Shown here: positions 25,001 to 33,151 of the stretch, piece after piece
Layout: each line of letters starts with the position of its first letter
Numbering within the stretch: the stretch's first letter is position 1
Source: Comamonadaceae bacterium
GTDB lineage: Bacteria > Pseudomonadota > Gammaproteobacteria > Burkholderiales > Burkholderiaceae_C
DNA length: 45,514 nucleotides
Direction of reading: 5' to 3'
Assembly (NCBI GenBank): GCA_027486555.1
Contig: JAIXOX010000057.1
Span: 1-45,514 of the forward strand
The notes under the pieces: generated by a model
Told to the model about the DNA's origin: nothing
What the model saw: the letters and a program-made list of their open reading frames with translations, nothing else
Databases searched by the model: none
Translations under genes and position numbers: made by a program

Positions 25001-27626
25001 CCTGAGCATGGATCACAACGGGATCGCGGTGGGCGGCTGTACCGCTTTGTACGTCGCAGCACTTTTGGGACACCTCCCATCCTGCAAAGTTCTGGCGAGC
25101 AGCGGCGCATCACTTGAAGCGACCAATGACCTCGGGTACACGCCATTGATGGCAGCAATTGAAGGTGATCACGAAGATGTGATCGACTTCTTCTTGAAGA
25201 GTGGCGCGAATGTCAATCCCGAGGTCATCGCCACGATGGAGGTGGAAGGGCTTGGGGGTTCTTCTCCACTCTACACGGCAACCCGGAAAGAGAATCTCGC
25301 GGTCATCAAGAAGCTGCTGAAACGGGGAGTCGATGTAAACCGGCGCACACCAAACGGATGGACACCGCTGAAGAGCGCCGCACAGCAAGGTTGTCTTGAG
25401 ATCGGCAAGGCGCTTCTCGAGGCTGGTGCAGATCCCAACATCGCAGACGATACCAACTACACCCCGCTGATGAACGCCGTCAGCGGTGAGCATGAAGATA
25501 TCGTCAAGATTCTGCTGAAGTTCAATGCGGACCCAAACATTCAAAGCGGGGAGAACCCTGAGGACGATGACTGGGAACCCGGGCGAAGTGCACTCATGGA
25601 TGCAGCCGTAAGCGGCAATATCGCGATCGCTCGCGAGCTGCTTAAGGGTGGAGCCAATCCAAATCTAGTGAACTCGAAAGGGCGCACAGCCCTTCACTCT
25701 GCAGTCATTTCGGCGAGCACTGAAATGGTGGCCTTGCTGCTGAAATCCGGCGCGAATCCCAATGTCTTTGGTAACGGCGAAGAGAAAATGTCCGCACTTG
25801 ATTTGGCTTTGCGCCGATGGGCAAGCGAGGATGAAGACGATCGCGAAGGCGGCATTTCCGATGTACTTGAATTGATGTTGAAGAAAGGGATGCCAAGCGA
25901 TCGCGGCTCCCTGAATGAGACTGCCTTGGACTTGGTGACAGAGGGGCATCTTGAACTAGTGGATCTGCTTAAGAAGCAGGGTGTTTTGGTAGATCCGAAC
26001 TACTCCAAGAACGGCGCAAGTCAGCTATTCATTACTGCCGCCGTCGGCGACGACCGACTTCAGGCAGCGGAGCTACTTCTCAAGATTGGTGCGGATGCTA
26101 ATTACAAGAGCCCAGCAGGGCTGTCCGTGCTCTCGCTGGCCGCTCGTAACGGAGCTGTGCGGCTGTCTGAGTTGCTGTTGAAGGCGGGCGCTAATGTCAT
26201 GGATCGCAATAGCGCCAACGCACTTGCCTACGACCTAGCGGTCATTTACGGGCACGATGAGCTGATTGAACTTCTGATTGCGCACATGAATCAGGTCGCG
26301 CCAGTTGTAGACCAGCAGGCCGAGGACGGCACCACTGCCCTGATGCGGGCAACCATGGCGGCAGATGTCAAGTCGGTCAAGGCTCTGCTTGCGGCAGGTA
26401 CTGATGCCAGCAGACGCGATCGACAGGGCGAGTCACCGCTGTCGTATGCAGTGACACACGATCTTGACGAGGTTGTCCAACTTCTTCGAGCGGCTGGCGT
26501 TGAGCGACTTCCTAGCGACAAGGGCGTCGGTCACGAGTCGATTGTTCACGCGGGAAGTCAGGGGGCTCTCGGAACTATCCTTGACCTGCTTGATTCTGGG
26601 GCTCCGATTGACGCTATCGATGCAGACGGAGATACGGCTCTTACCGCCGCGGCCGTCCATCCTGGTGTGGTCAAGGTGCTTGCGAAGCGTGGAGCGGATG
26701 TGTCGCATCGAAATAACGAAGGTAAGACGGCGTACATGATCGCGGCCGCTTCAAATCGCATCCGGATGATGCAGGCTCTCAAAGAGGCGGGCTCGCCCAT
26801 CGATGAGCCAGAGGAGCTGGAGGGTCTGACGCAAATGCATGCCATGCTCAACGCGATGAAGGCAAAGACATCGGATGGCGATACTTCAGAGAACGATGGT
26901 GAATCAGATATTGAAGTGAATGGCAACGAGTTGTTGATGGCTTGCCTGACGGGTGATGCCTTGACCGTCTCAAGGCAAGTCGCTGCTGGCGTCGACGTCA
27001 ACTACGTGAACGACGAGGGTCGTACTGCGCTAGCAATGGCGATACAGGGGCTGATGCAAGACGAAGTTAGCAGACGAAGGGAGCGGGGCTTCGAGCAAAT
27101 ACTTGACGCATTGCTTGTGGCGGGTGCTGACCCGAAGGTTGGTGAGTTCCCATATCTGGTTTTCGCTGCAATGGGTAAGCGACTTCATCTCGTGAACGCT
27201 CTGATTCGTGCTGGCGCGTCCGTTGATCGAACTATCGGTGAAGGGCAGACGGCTCTCTTCATGTCCCTCTTGGCTCCCGATGCTGGCCGTACGGCCGATG
27301 ACCGCTGTGCTTTGGCGCTGCTGAACGCCGGGGCTGATTCATCATTGAGACATGAATCAGGAGCTATGCCTATCCACCTTGCTGCGGCCAGCAACTACCT
27401 AGGCGCTCTTCAAGCCCTACTTGACCATCGGCCGCAGGACGTTGATGCCAAGACCAATATCGGTATCACCCCACTGATGATGGCCGCCACAGAAGGGCAT
27501 GCAGAAGCAGTGCGCTTGCTGTTGAAGTTTGGCGCTGACCGCACCCTCAAAGACGATGAGGGTCTGACGGCCAAGGAGGTAGCTATCAGGAACGGAAATG
27601 ATCAGATCATTCCGTTGCTTGGATGA
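22068..27626 (+). CDS. Giant ankyrin-repeat protein
   Basis: This 1852-aa protein consists almost entirely of ankyrin repeats; I count about 48 units of the form G-x-T-P-L-x-x-A...G-x-x-x-x-V-x-x-L-L-x-x-G-A-D-x-N by eye. Three non-repeat linkers break the array: a Lys/Ala-rich helix near residue 310-340, an acidic linker near 780-890 (ETADDEDDQDIDE, EEAEEVE), and another near 1590-1625. No enzymatic domain, signal peptide or membrane segment is seen; the short start MLFGLFGGEKKR is followed directly by repeats. Ankyrin arrays bind proteins, so a sensor, scaffold or inhibitor role is likely. The ATG at 22068 has AAGGA at 22056-22060. It ends 24 bp before the HEPN-like gene. Such a long intact array is rare in free-living bacteria. 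Confidence 0.9.
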   Translation: MLFGLFGGEKKRVAETIAAARTGDIEKVKQLLSKGVDINAPEPESGDTPLLAAIDKGQWATAEYLLKQRPDLNLEDKNGNSPLYLAVSRGDSALAMVNLLLEAGAPVELGPKHGDNVGATPLHIACATGANGCLESLLRHRASATKQLPSGATPLHTAAIGGDQRTIELLCKAGGSVTALNEDKRTPLHNCGITGNAKAAVALIQQGAPVEGADAEGCTPLMRAVMKNHAEVAKVLLDHGANPDVVVRTDSTSLYPLFVAAMNGYDDVVRVLLDKGANVTAKVDGVPSPLDAAKHNGHEAAAKLIAAAVKKKKAAEKEASTAAKDSEGLWQRVVQAVAQKDQDGLRTLINGKAFASLSVDSRLLAVCALGDAKIARDMLQAGADPNKPCKEGFDGVTPLVMTVGVSRSVEVASLLIDAGANVNEEWSQDTTPIFETTADQFYDLAKLLLDRGAKVNVRMSNGLTPLMYAARNGASRCVDLFLDAGADINAVEEEHGVGAFGLALNRLDLPLAEHLLTRGAAPNFGSIETLPLAIAEHGTLAFIQALAERGCKLVREDQRGRMAFVSARNPDPEVFDYLLNQGADPSEGNDFAYTPLILAALNNHHHLIRRYLARGDDATVRDVDGETALSLAIEKRHEESVAVLREFHAEEGDYSALDPEAAMLKAAEEGAIGSILNLRDAGVPINCCDGEGNSALMIAVRAGHQGVVRSLYHLGADVNHLNLAGETALALAKASDSSDIVNTLQEFGALDATTGELGKLSAMFGGIPIYNAADTMFGRMSHPYKDKPPYDNETADDEDDQDIDESGVGASIDLKLDLLGQVLERDQLKDQLPEAVLEQLTHKLDHWRSLHEESELDDDDLAELNRLLGLFGLGEKEEAEEVERTPMFEAVHAQDLAALRKIIKGGGDVNEVDDEGNTPLLIAVLTRQAKLVDELLKLGADPNKSRPDGKGPLFGAVRVAEEKITQTLLKGGAEVDAPLSMDHNGIAVGGCTALYVAALLGHLPSCKVLASSGASLEATNDLGYTPLMAAIEGDHEDVIDFFLKSGANVNPEVIATMEVEGLGGSSPLYTATRKENLAVIKKLLKRGVDVNRRTPNGWTPLKSAAQQGCLEIGKALLEAGADPNIADDTNYTPLMNAVSGEHEDIVKILLKFNADPNIQSGENPEDDDWEPGRSALMDAAVSGNIAIARELLKGGANPNLVNSKGRTALHSAVISASTEMVALLLKSGANPNVFGNGEEKMSALDLALRRWASEDEDDREGGISDVLELMLKKGMPSDRGSLNETALDLVTEGHLELVDLLKKQGVLVDPNYSKNGASQLFITAAVGDDRLQAAELLLKIGADANYKSPAGLSVLSLAARNGAVRLSELLLKAGANVMDRNSANALAYDLAVIYGHDELIELLIAHMNQVAPVVDQQAEDGTTALMRATMAADVKSVKALLAAGTDASRRDRQGESPLSYAVTHDLDEVVQLLRAAGVERLPSDKGVGHESIVHAGSQGALGTILDLLDSGAPIDAIDADGDTALTAAAVHPGVVKVLAKRGADVSHRNNEGKTAYMIAAASNRIRMMQALKEAGSPIDEPEELEGLTQMHAMLNAMKAKTSDGDTSENDGESDIEVNGNELLMACLTGDALTVSRQVAAGVDVNYVNDEGRTALAMAIQGLMQDEVSRRRERGFEQILDALLVAGADPKVGEFPYLVFAAMGKRLHLVNALIRAGASVDRTIGEGQTALFMSLLAPDAGRTADDRCALALLNAGADSSLRHESGAMPIHLAAASNYLGALQALLDHRPQDVDAKTNIGITPLMMAATEGHAEAVRLLLKFGADRTLKDDEGLTAKEVAIRNGNDQIIPLLG

Positions 27627-27650
27627 CGCGTGCCGAGCCAGGAGAACGAG

Positions 27651-28310
27651 GTGGTTGAAACTGCTCAGCCGACCATCGACGCGCCGGGCTGGACGGTGTG
27701 GCTGAGTGGCAACGGACTCATTGCTGCGAAGTTGGATGGCGCTGATCGAGAGCGCCGAGACGCCTATTTCTTGGCTCTGCATGCATCGACAGAGACGCTA
27801 TTTCGACAAGTCTTGTTCATCGGCTTTCGACTGAATAGAGTGCCGTACAAGGATGCGCAGGCTTGGCTGCATCACCATGATGTCACTCCCGATCGGGAGA
27901 AGTACCCGAAAAGATTTGATCGCCTGTACGCTGTGAAGGACGTCTCGTGGGATTCGCTGGTTGCTGGCAATCGGAGGCTCAGCAGAGCACTGGACCTCTG
28001 GCACGACTACAGCAAGCTGATCCGAAACCACTTGGCACACGGAGTCCGACGCTACTCGCCGGAATGGGTGGATTGCGCCATAAGCATCGATCAGATTCTG
28101 CTAATGGAGCTTGAGCGGTCCATGGTGCCGGTCGTGGGCGGAAGCGTCGCGCACAGTCTGAAGGATCTCGTACCTCGCCTTCCTGTCGGTAAATCGGGGC
28201 GAAATTTGGCAGATCTCATGGGAGTCAAGTCAAAAACTGCACGCCCAGTGATTGCACTGGTCGCCGCTCAGACTGCGGTATCGGCGTTGATGCAGGGGCC
28301 AGAGACATGA
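27651..28310 (+). CDS. HEPN-like protein with R-x4-H motif
   Basis: This 219-aa, mainly helical protein has the motif RNHLAHG, with R125 and H130 forming the R-x4-H signature of HEPN ribonucleases; the preceding polar residue N126 also fits. The helix before it (ALDLWHDYSKLI) and the earlier ALHASTETLFRQVLF are consistent with the helical HEPN bundle. HEPN toxins cut RNA and are frequent effectors in anti-phage systems. The start is set at the GTG at 27651 with AGGAG six bases upstream; a GTG at 27630 would add seven residues. The stop overlaps the YhaO-like ATG as ATGA. A non-nuclease HEPN-type role is possible; the assignment rests on motif and helix pattern only. Confidence 0.6.
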   Translation: MVETAQPTIDAPGWTVWLSGNGLIAAKLDGADRERRDAYFLALHASTETLFRQVLFIGFRLNRVPYKDAQAWLHHHDVTPDREKYPKRFDRLYAVKDVSWDSLVAGNRRLSRALDLWHDYSKLIRNHLAHGVRRYSPEWVDCAISIDQILLMELERSMVPVVGGSVAHSLKDLVPRLPVGKSGRNLADLMGVKSKTARPVIALVAAQTAVSALMQGPET

Positions 28311-29590
28311 AATTCATCCACACCGCAGACCTCCATCTGGACAGTCCCCTGAGAGGCCTGTCTGCTTACGCCGACGCGCCCGCTGAACGCCTGCGAACTG
28401 CGACCCGGGACGCTTTCCACAACTTGGTCACCCAAGCCATCGACGAGCAAGTCGATTTCATGGTGATCGCCGGTGACGTTTACGACGGGGACTGGAAGGA
28501 CTTCAACACAGGGTTGTTCTTCGTCCGCCAGATGGGCCGGCTCCGACACGCGGGAATACCGGTCTACCTGCTATACGGTAACCACGATGCCGACAGCGAG
28601 ATGACGCGCGGCCTGGAACTGCCGGACAACGTCTACGTCTTCTCATCCCGGAAAGCCGAGACCTTTCGCATCGAAGACAAAAAGGTCGCTCTGCACGGAC
28701 GCAGCTTCAAAGTGGCTGCGACCACCGAGAATCTGTTGCCGACCTACCCAGAGCCGGAGATCGGCTGGCTGAACATTGGCGTCCTGCACACAGCGCTCGA
28801 AGGCAACGCCGAGCACGCCAAGTACGCCCCTTGCTCCGTGGCCGAACTGCAGGCCAAGGGCTACCAGTACTGGGCGCTCGGTCACGTCCACGAACACTGG
28901 ATGCAGCGGGGAGATGTGACGATCGCCTACCCTGGCAACTTGCAGGGCCGTCACATTCGAGAACTGGGTGCGCGCGGCGCGCTCCTGGTCAGCGCGGAAG
29001 GCGGTGAGATCACCGAAGTCGATCGGCTGGAAGTTGATGTGTTGCGGTGGCATGCGCTGGAAGTGGACATCAGTGAGCTCAGTGATCGCCGAGGTGCCAT
29101 CCGTGCTGCGGGCCTGGCTCTGGAGCGAGCTCTAGATGCGACCCCGGCCCACCTGCCCTTGGCCGTCCGGGTGCTGTTCACAGGGAGATCTGCCGCACAT
29201 ATGGCCTTGGTCGCCGATGAAGGGCAACTCCGCCAGGAAGTTGTCGCTCAGGCCGTTGCGTTAGATCCCGAACGGGTGTGGATCGAGAAGGTCCGTGTGG
29301 CCAGCGAGGCTCTGACTACGGAGCAATTGCCGTATAACTACGAAACACAAGAATCCCTGGCCGATCTGGCAGGCCTGACGTTGGTGGCCAAGGACGACCC
29401 CGACTTCGTCCAGTCGTTGCAGGCCGACTGGTTGGGTCTGCTGGAGAAGTTGCCGCACGAGGTCTTGCAGGCTTCACCCGAATTGCAAGCGCTGCGACAA
29501 GACCCGCTCGCACAAGTGCCAGACCGGCTTCGGCAAGCAGCTCCCTTGCTGATGGGCCGTGTGGTCCAGAGCGCAGATTCTTCTTCTTGA
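28307..29590 (+). CDS. YhaO/SbcD-like metallophosphoesterase (DNA exonuclease)
   Basis: This 427-aa protein carries all motifs of the Mre11/SbcD calcineurin-like fold: D8 and H10 in HTADLHLD, D57 in AGDVYDG, N92-H93 in GNHD, H161 in GVLHTALEG and H193/H195 in GHVHEHW. The length and the C-terminal part agree with YhaO, the partner of the SMC-like ATPase YhaN, rather than with SbcD itself. Such pairs process DNA ends or cleave DNA with ATP. It overlaps the HEPN-like gene by ATGA and is followed after 16 bp by the YhaN-like gene. The first codons are part of a 29-bp direct repeat whose other copy lies after yhaN. In this operon it is the likely nuclease component. Confidence 0.9.
   Translation: MKFIHTADLHLDSPLRGLSAYADAPAERLRTATRDAFHNLVTQAIDEQVDFMVIAGDVYDGDWKDFNTGLFFVRQMGRLRHAGIPVYLLYGNHDADSEMTRGLELPDNVYVFSSRKAETFRIEDKKVALHGRSFKVAATTENLLPTYPEPEIGWLNIGVLHTALEGNAEHAKYAPCSVAELQAKGYQYWALGHVHEHWMQRGDVTIAYPGNLQGRHIRELGARGALLVSAEGGEITEVDRLEVDVLRWHALEVDISELSDRRGAIRAAGLALERALDATPAHLPLAVRVLFTGRSAAHMALVADEGQLRQEVVAQAVALDPERVWIEKVRVASEALTTEQLPYNYETQESLADLAGLTLVAKDDPDFVQSLQADWLGLLEKLPHEVLQASPELQALRQDPLAQVPDRLRQAAPLLMGRVVQSADSSS
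28314..28342 (+). repeat. Direct repeat copy 1, within the 5' end of the YhaO-like gene
   Basis: This 29-bp stretch encodes I-H-T-A-D-L-H-L-D and matches 33095-33123 at 27 of 29 positions. The pair brackets the YhaO/YhaN genes at a distance of 4781 bp. Confidence 0.85.
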
Positions 29591-29606
29591 GCGCGAGAGG
29601 TCACCC

Positions 29607-32600
29607 ATGCGCATCCGCGAACTCAAGCTAATTCGATACGGGAAGTTCACCGACCGATCCTTGGAACTTCCCCTCAAGGAGCGAGACATCCACCTCATCG
29701 TCGGCCCCAACGAGGCTGGCAAATCGACTGTGCGTACCGCCATCGGAGATTGGCTCTTTGGCATTCCGATGCGCACGCCCTTGGCTTTCCTGCACCCGAT
29801 GCCCGAGTTGCGCATCGGAGGCGTGATTGAACGGCGGGGCGCTGGATCCGTGAATGGAGAGCAGCTCGCCTTCGACCGCACCAAAGGCAACAAGAACACA
29901 CTTCGTACCCCCGAGGGTGCGCCCTTGCCGGATGGTGTCCTTCAATCGTGGCTTGGCAGCCTTCAAGCGCACTCGTTCAACCGGATGTATGCCCTGGATC
30001 ACACGACTTTGGTCGAAGGTGGTGCCGGGATCCTGTCGGCCTCGGACGATATCGGCCGCATGCTTTTTCAGTCAGCTTCAGGCGTTGAGCACTTGGGTGA
30101 TGCCCTACAAAAGCTACAGGCGGAAGCAGACGCGTTGTGGGCTCCTCGAAAGTCCGGTACGCGTGCGTACTACCAGGCGCTCGAAGCCTACGAAGCTGCG
30201 CACGCCGAATTCAAGCGATCAACGCTGCGCACCAAGGACTGGAAGGCGCAACACGATGCGCTGACCGCCACAGAAGCGCAGTTGGCCGAGGCCAAGGGTC
30301 GGGATGTCGAGCTTCGACAGCAACTCAGTCGTCTTGAGCGCATCCGTCGAGTCCGGCCTCTGCTTTTGGTGCTGGATGCCACCCGAGCCCAACGAGTCGA
30401 ACTGTTGGCAGCCGGTGACATCCCTCTTCTGGAGGAGACTACTGCTCAGGTTTTTGCTCGTACGACGCAGGACATTGCGCTGGCGGATGCAGACATCTCA
30501 AGGTTACAGCGGGATGTCGATGAGACGGAAGCCAGTTTGTCGGCAACGATTGTCGACAAAAACATTCTGGCGCTGCAAGAAGACATCACAGAATTCAACG
30601 AACGTCGTCTGCAGTTCCGGACCCACCGCACAGACATGGTCAAGCGAGCGGAAGAGATCCGCCTAGAGTGGGTTCGCACGCAGGAATTAGCACGTAGTCT
30701 TGATTGGCCTGCAGACAGCGAAGACGGTGTGCGCCAACGCTTGCCGGCCACCCCGTTGCGCGTGCGACTGGCCTCGTTGATCAAGGAGCGTGCTGCGCTG
30801 GCGCTGGATCTGAAGAACGCGCGAACCAGCCTGTCCGAACGCCAGGAGCAGATCCAACAGGGCGAAGCGGAGTTGTCGCAGCTCCAGGCTGGCGCTGTCG
30901 ATCCGGAGCTGGAATCGACGGTCGAGCAGGCCATGAAGTTGGGCGATCACGAGAAGGTGATGGCGGATTTGCAGAATGAGATCGATGGGTTGACACAAAG
31001 GATTGAGGATGCGTTGGCTGCACTGGGTGCCTGGCACCGGCCGCTGGAGTCGTTGCGTGCGATGTTGGTGCCAGACACAGCTCACATTCAAAGCCTGATC
31101 GATCACCACCGCGCAAACGCAGCCGAAGAGAAAACGTATCGCGATGCGCTGGATGCAAAGGCCAAAGAGGTCGCGCAACAAGAGCTTGACCTGCAGCAGT
31201 TCGTTCGCAACTTCCAACCAGTTTCGCGAGAGCAAGTCCTGGAGGCACGTAGTGCTCGTGATGTGTCCTGGCAGGGAATCAAGCAAGCTCCCCAGGCCTT
31301 GTTGGATCGGTCAGCAGGATTCGAAGCGCAGATCTCCGAAGCAGACAAGCTCGCCGACGACCGTCTGGACCGCGCCCAGTACGAAGCTGATCGCCAATCC
31401 AAGACCGATGCCCTGGAGCACAGGCAACGGGAGCATCTGGACCTCGATCGTCGCCTGCAAGCTGTCAAGAGCCGAATGGAAGAACGCATTGCTCAGTGGG
31501 ATGCGTTGGCGACTGCTTGTGGCCTGCCCGCCTTGCCATTGGATATGGCGCTCAGCTGGCTTCAATTACGCACGGACGTGCTGGATCTGGTCAGAGAAGG
31601 ATCGGCCGCCGAGCGGCGCCGTTCGGTGCAGCTAGCAGCGGCGGCGAAGATCCGAGACAGTCTATGGAGTCAACTGGGTCATGATGCAGCGGAGTCACAC
31701 GCACCGAAACTCAGCGTGTGTCTGCGAGAGGCACGCGCTCTGATTACGCAAGCAGACCAGGAGCAGGGGCAACGCAAGACGCTGGAGAAGCAGATACGTG
31801 AAGGACAACGCAGCCTAGGCAAGCTGCAGGACGCACTTCAAGCTGCTCAGGAAGCTTGGGACGCATGGATGCAGTCCTGGCAGGTGGCAGTGCAATCCGT
31901 GGGCTACGGTGCGGATACGCCTGTCGATCAGGTGGATGCGGAGATCGACGTGATGCAGGACGTTGAGCGCCTGTTGGACCGTATCCGCAGTATTCGCAGC
32001 GAGCGGCTTGAAACGATGCAGGCCGATCTCGACGGCCTGGCAGCAACCGCTACAAGCCTAATCGCGCGGGTGGCGCCAGACTTGGCAGATCAATCGCCTG
32101 AGGACACTTCTCTGGAGCTAGCCCGACGCCTGGACCTTGCGCAGAAGGATGAGGCATCATCGAACGATTTGTTGGCTCGCTTGCACCGTAGCCAGGCTGA
32201 GTTGACTGAAGCCCAGAAGCGCCTGCAAGCGGTGCACGCCCGACTGGCCCCATTGATGGCAGCCGCAGGTGTGGAGGAGGTGACGGCCCTTGGACGAGCC
32301 ATTGAACGATCCGACCAACGTCGGGCAGTTGAGCGCAAAATTCAGTCTGCCGAGCAGGATTTGACACAGGCAGCGGACGGCCTGCCATTGGAAGTCCTGC
32401 GAAGGGAAAGCGAAAGCTTCGGAGCTGATGAGCTCAAGGCTGAGCTCGATCGTTTGGTTCCGGCTTCGCGCGACGTGGTGGACCAGATCGCATCGCTCAG
32501 CAACGATTTCGGTGCACAGAAGGTCGCCTTTGATGCCCTGGACGGGACCGATCAGGCGGCCCGAGCAGAGGCGCAGCGGCAGGAGGCGATTGCTGCCATG

Positions 32601-33089
32601 GCGGACGCCGCAGAGCGCTACCTGCGGCTGCAGACTGCTGCGCGACTTCTGAAGTGGTCAATCGAGAAGTTCCGCGAGACCAAGCAGGGTCCCATGCTGT
32701 CCAAGGCATCCGCCATCTTCAATGGGCTGACGATGGACTCCTTCGCGAGATTGCTAGTGGATTCCGAGGGCGATACCCCACTTCTGTTCGGTATCCGACC
32801 CAGCGGCGAGCAAGTCGATGTCACCGGAATGAGCGAGGGCTCGCGAGACCAGCTCTATCTGGCACTTCGCTTGGCCGCGCTCGAACTTCAGATCGACCAG
32901 GGCGTCAGCATGCCGCTCATAACTGACGACCTGTTCATCAACTTTGATGACCATCGGACAGCGGCGGGACTGAAGGTCCTGGGCGACCTGTCGCTCAACA
33001 TGCAGGTTGTCTTTCTTACCCACCACGACCATCTTGTGCCACTGGCAAAGGAGGTTCTTGGTGCCGACTTGAATGTTGTATACCTATGA
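29607..33089 (+). CDS. YhaN/SbcC-like SMC-family ATPase
   Basis: This 1160-aa protein starts MRIRELKLIRYGKF and has the P-loop GPNEAGKST (33-41) typical of YhaN. After it comes a YhaN-specific N-terminal domain to about residue 200, then a very long coiled-coil part (about 200-1020), and a C-terminal head with the ABC signature SEGSRDQLYLALR (about 1075-1087), Walker B-like LITDDLFINFDD (about 1105-1116) and THHDH (about 1137). It should form an ATP-driven complex with the YhaO-like nuclease. The start at 29607 has GAGAGG upstream; a longer frame from 29559 overlaps yhaO and has no such site. No zinc hook C-x-x-C is evident in the coiled coil, as expected for YhaN-like rather than SbcC/Rad50 proteins. 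The stop overlaps a possible ATG of the next gene. Confidence 0.92.
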   Translation: MRIRELKLIRYGKFTDRSLELPLKERDIHLIVGPNEAGKSTVRTAIGDWLFGIPMRTPLAFLHPMPELRIGGVIERRGAGSVNGEQLAFDRTKGNKNTLRTPEGAPLPDGVLQSWLGSLQAHSFNRMYALDHTTLVEGGAGILSASDDIGRMLFQSASGVEHLGDALQKLQAEADALWAPRKSGTRAYYQALEAYEAAHAEFKRSTLRTKDWKAQHDALTATEAQLAEAKGRDVELRQQLSRLERIRRVRPLLLVLDATRAQRVELLAAGDIPLLEETTAQVFARTTQDIALADADISRLQRDVDETEASLSATIVDKNILALQEDITEFNERRLQFRTHRTDMVKRAEEIRLEWVRTQELARSLDWPADSEDGVRQRLPATPLRVRLASLIKERAALALDLKNARTSLSERQEQIQQGEAELSQLQAGAVDPELESTVEQAMKLGDHEKVMADLQNEIDGLTQRIEDALAALGAWHRPLESLRAMLVPDTAHIQSLIDHHRANAAEEKTYRDALDAKAKEVAQQELDLQQFVRNFQPVSREQVLEARSARDVSWQGIKQAPQALLDRSAGFEAQISEADKLADDRLDRAQYEADRQSKTDALEHRQREHLDLDRRLQAVKSRMEERIAQWDALATACGLPALPLDMALSWLQLRTDVLDLVREGSAAERRRSVQLAAAAKIRDSLWSQLGHDAAESHAPKLSVCLREARALITQADQEQGQRKTLEKQIREGQRSLGKLQDALQAAQEAWDAWMQSWQVAVQSVGYGADTPVDQVDAEIDVMQDVERLLDRIRSIRSERLETMQADLDGLAATATSLIARVAPDLADQSPEDTSLELARRLDLAQKDEASSNDLLARLHRSQAELTEAQKRLQAVHARLAPLMAAAGVEEVTALGRAIERSDQRRAVERKIQSAEQDLTQAADGLPLEVLRRESESFGADELKAELDRLVPASRDVVDQIASLSNDFGAQKVAFDALDGTDQAARAEAQRQEAIAAMADAAERYLRLQTAARLLKWSIEKFRETKQGPMLSKASAIFNGLTMDSFARLLVDSEGDTPLLFGIRPSGEQVDVTGMSEGSRDQLYLALRLAALELQIDQGVSMPLITDDLFINFDDHRTAAGLKVLGDLSLNMQVVFLTHHDHLVPLAKEVLGADLNVVYL

Positions 33090-33094
33090 ATGGG

Positions 33095-33123
33095 TCATCC
33101 ATACCGCAGACCTCCATCTTGAC
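33095..33123 (+). repeat. Direct repeat copy 2: fossil of a YhaO/SbcD N-terminus
   Basis: The sequence matches 28314-28342 at 27 of 29 positions. In frame it reads V-I-H-T-A-D-L-H-L-D and is followed at once by TGA (33124-33126). It is therefore a remnant of the start of a second YhaO-like gene, in a different frame from the next gene. Confidence 0.8.
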
Positions 33124-33151
33124 TGAATTTCCAACTATTAAGGAGACGACT

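Noticed and set aside
22068-27626. Repetitive DNA over the ankyrin gene as a possible tandem repeat array
   Set aside because: The protein repeats are diverged; no long identical DNA repeats were seen, so it is not a DNA repeat feature.
33086-33151. N-terminal extension of the duplicated-domain protein overlapping the yhaN stop (ATGA)
   Set aside because: It runs through the fossil YhaO repeat in another frame, while GTG 33152 has AAGGAG six bases upstream.
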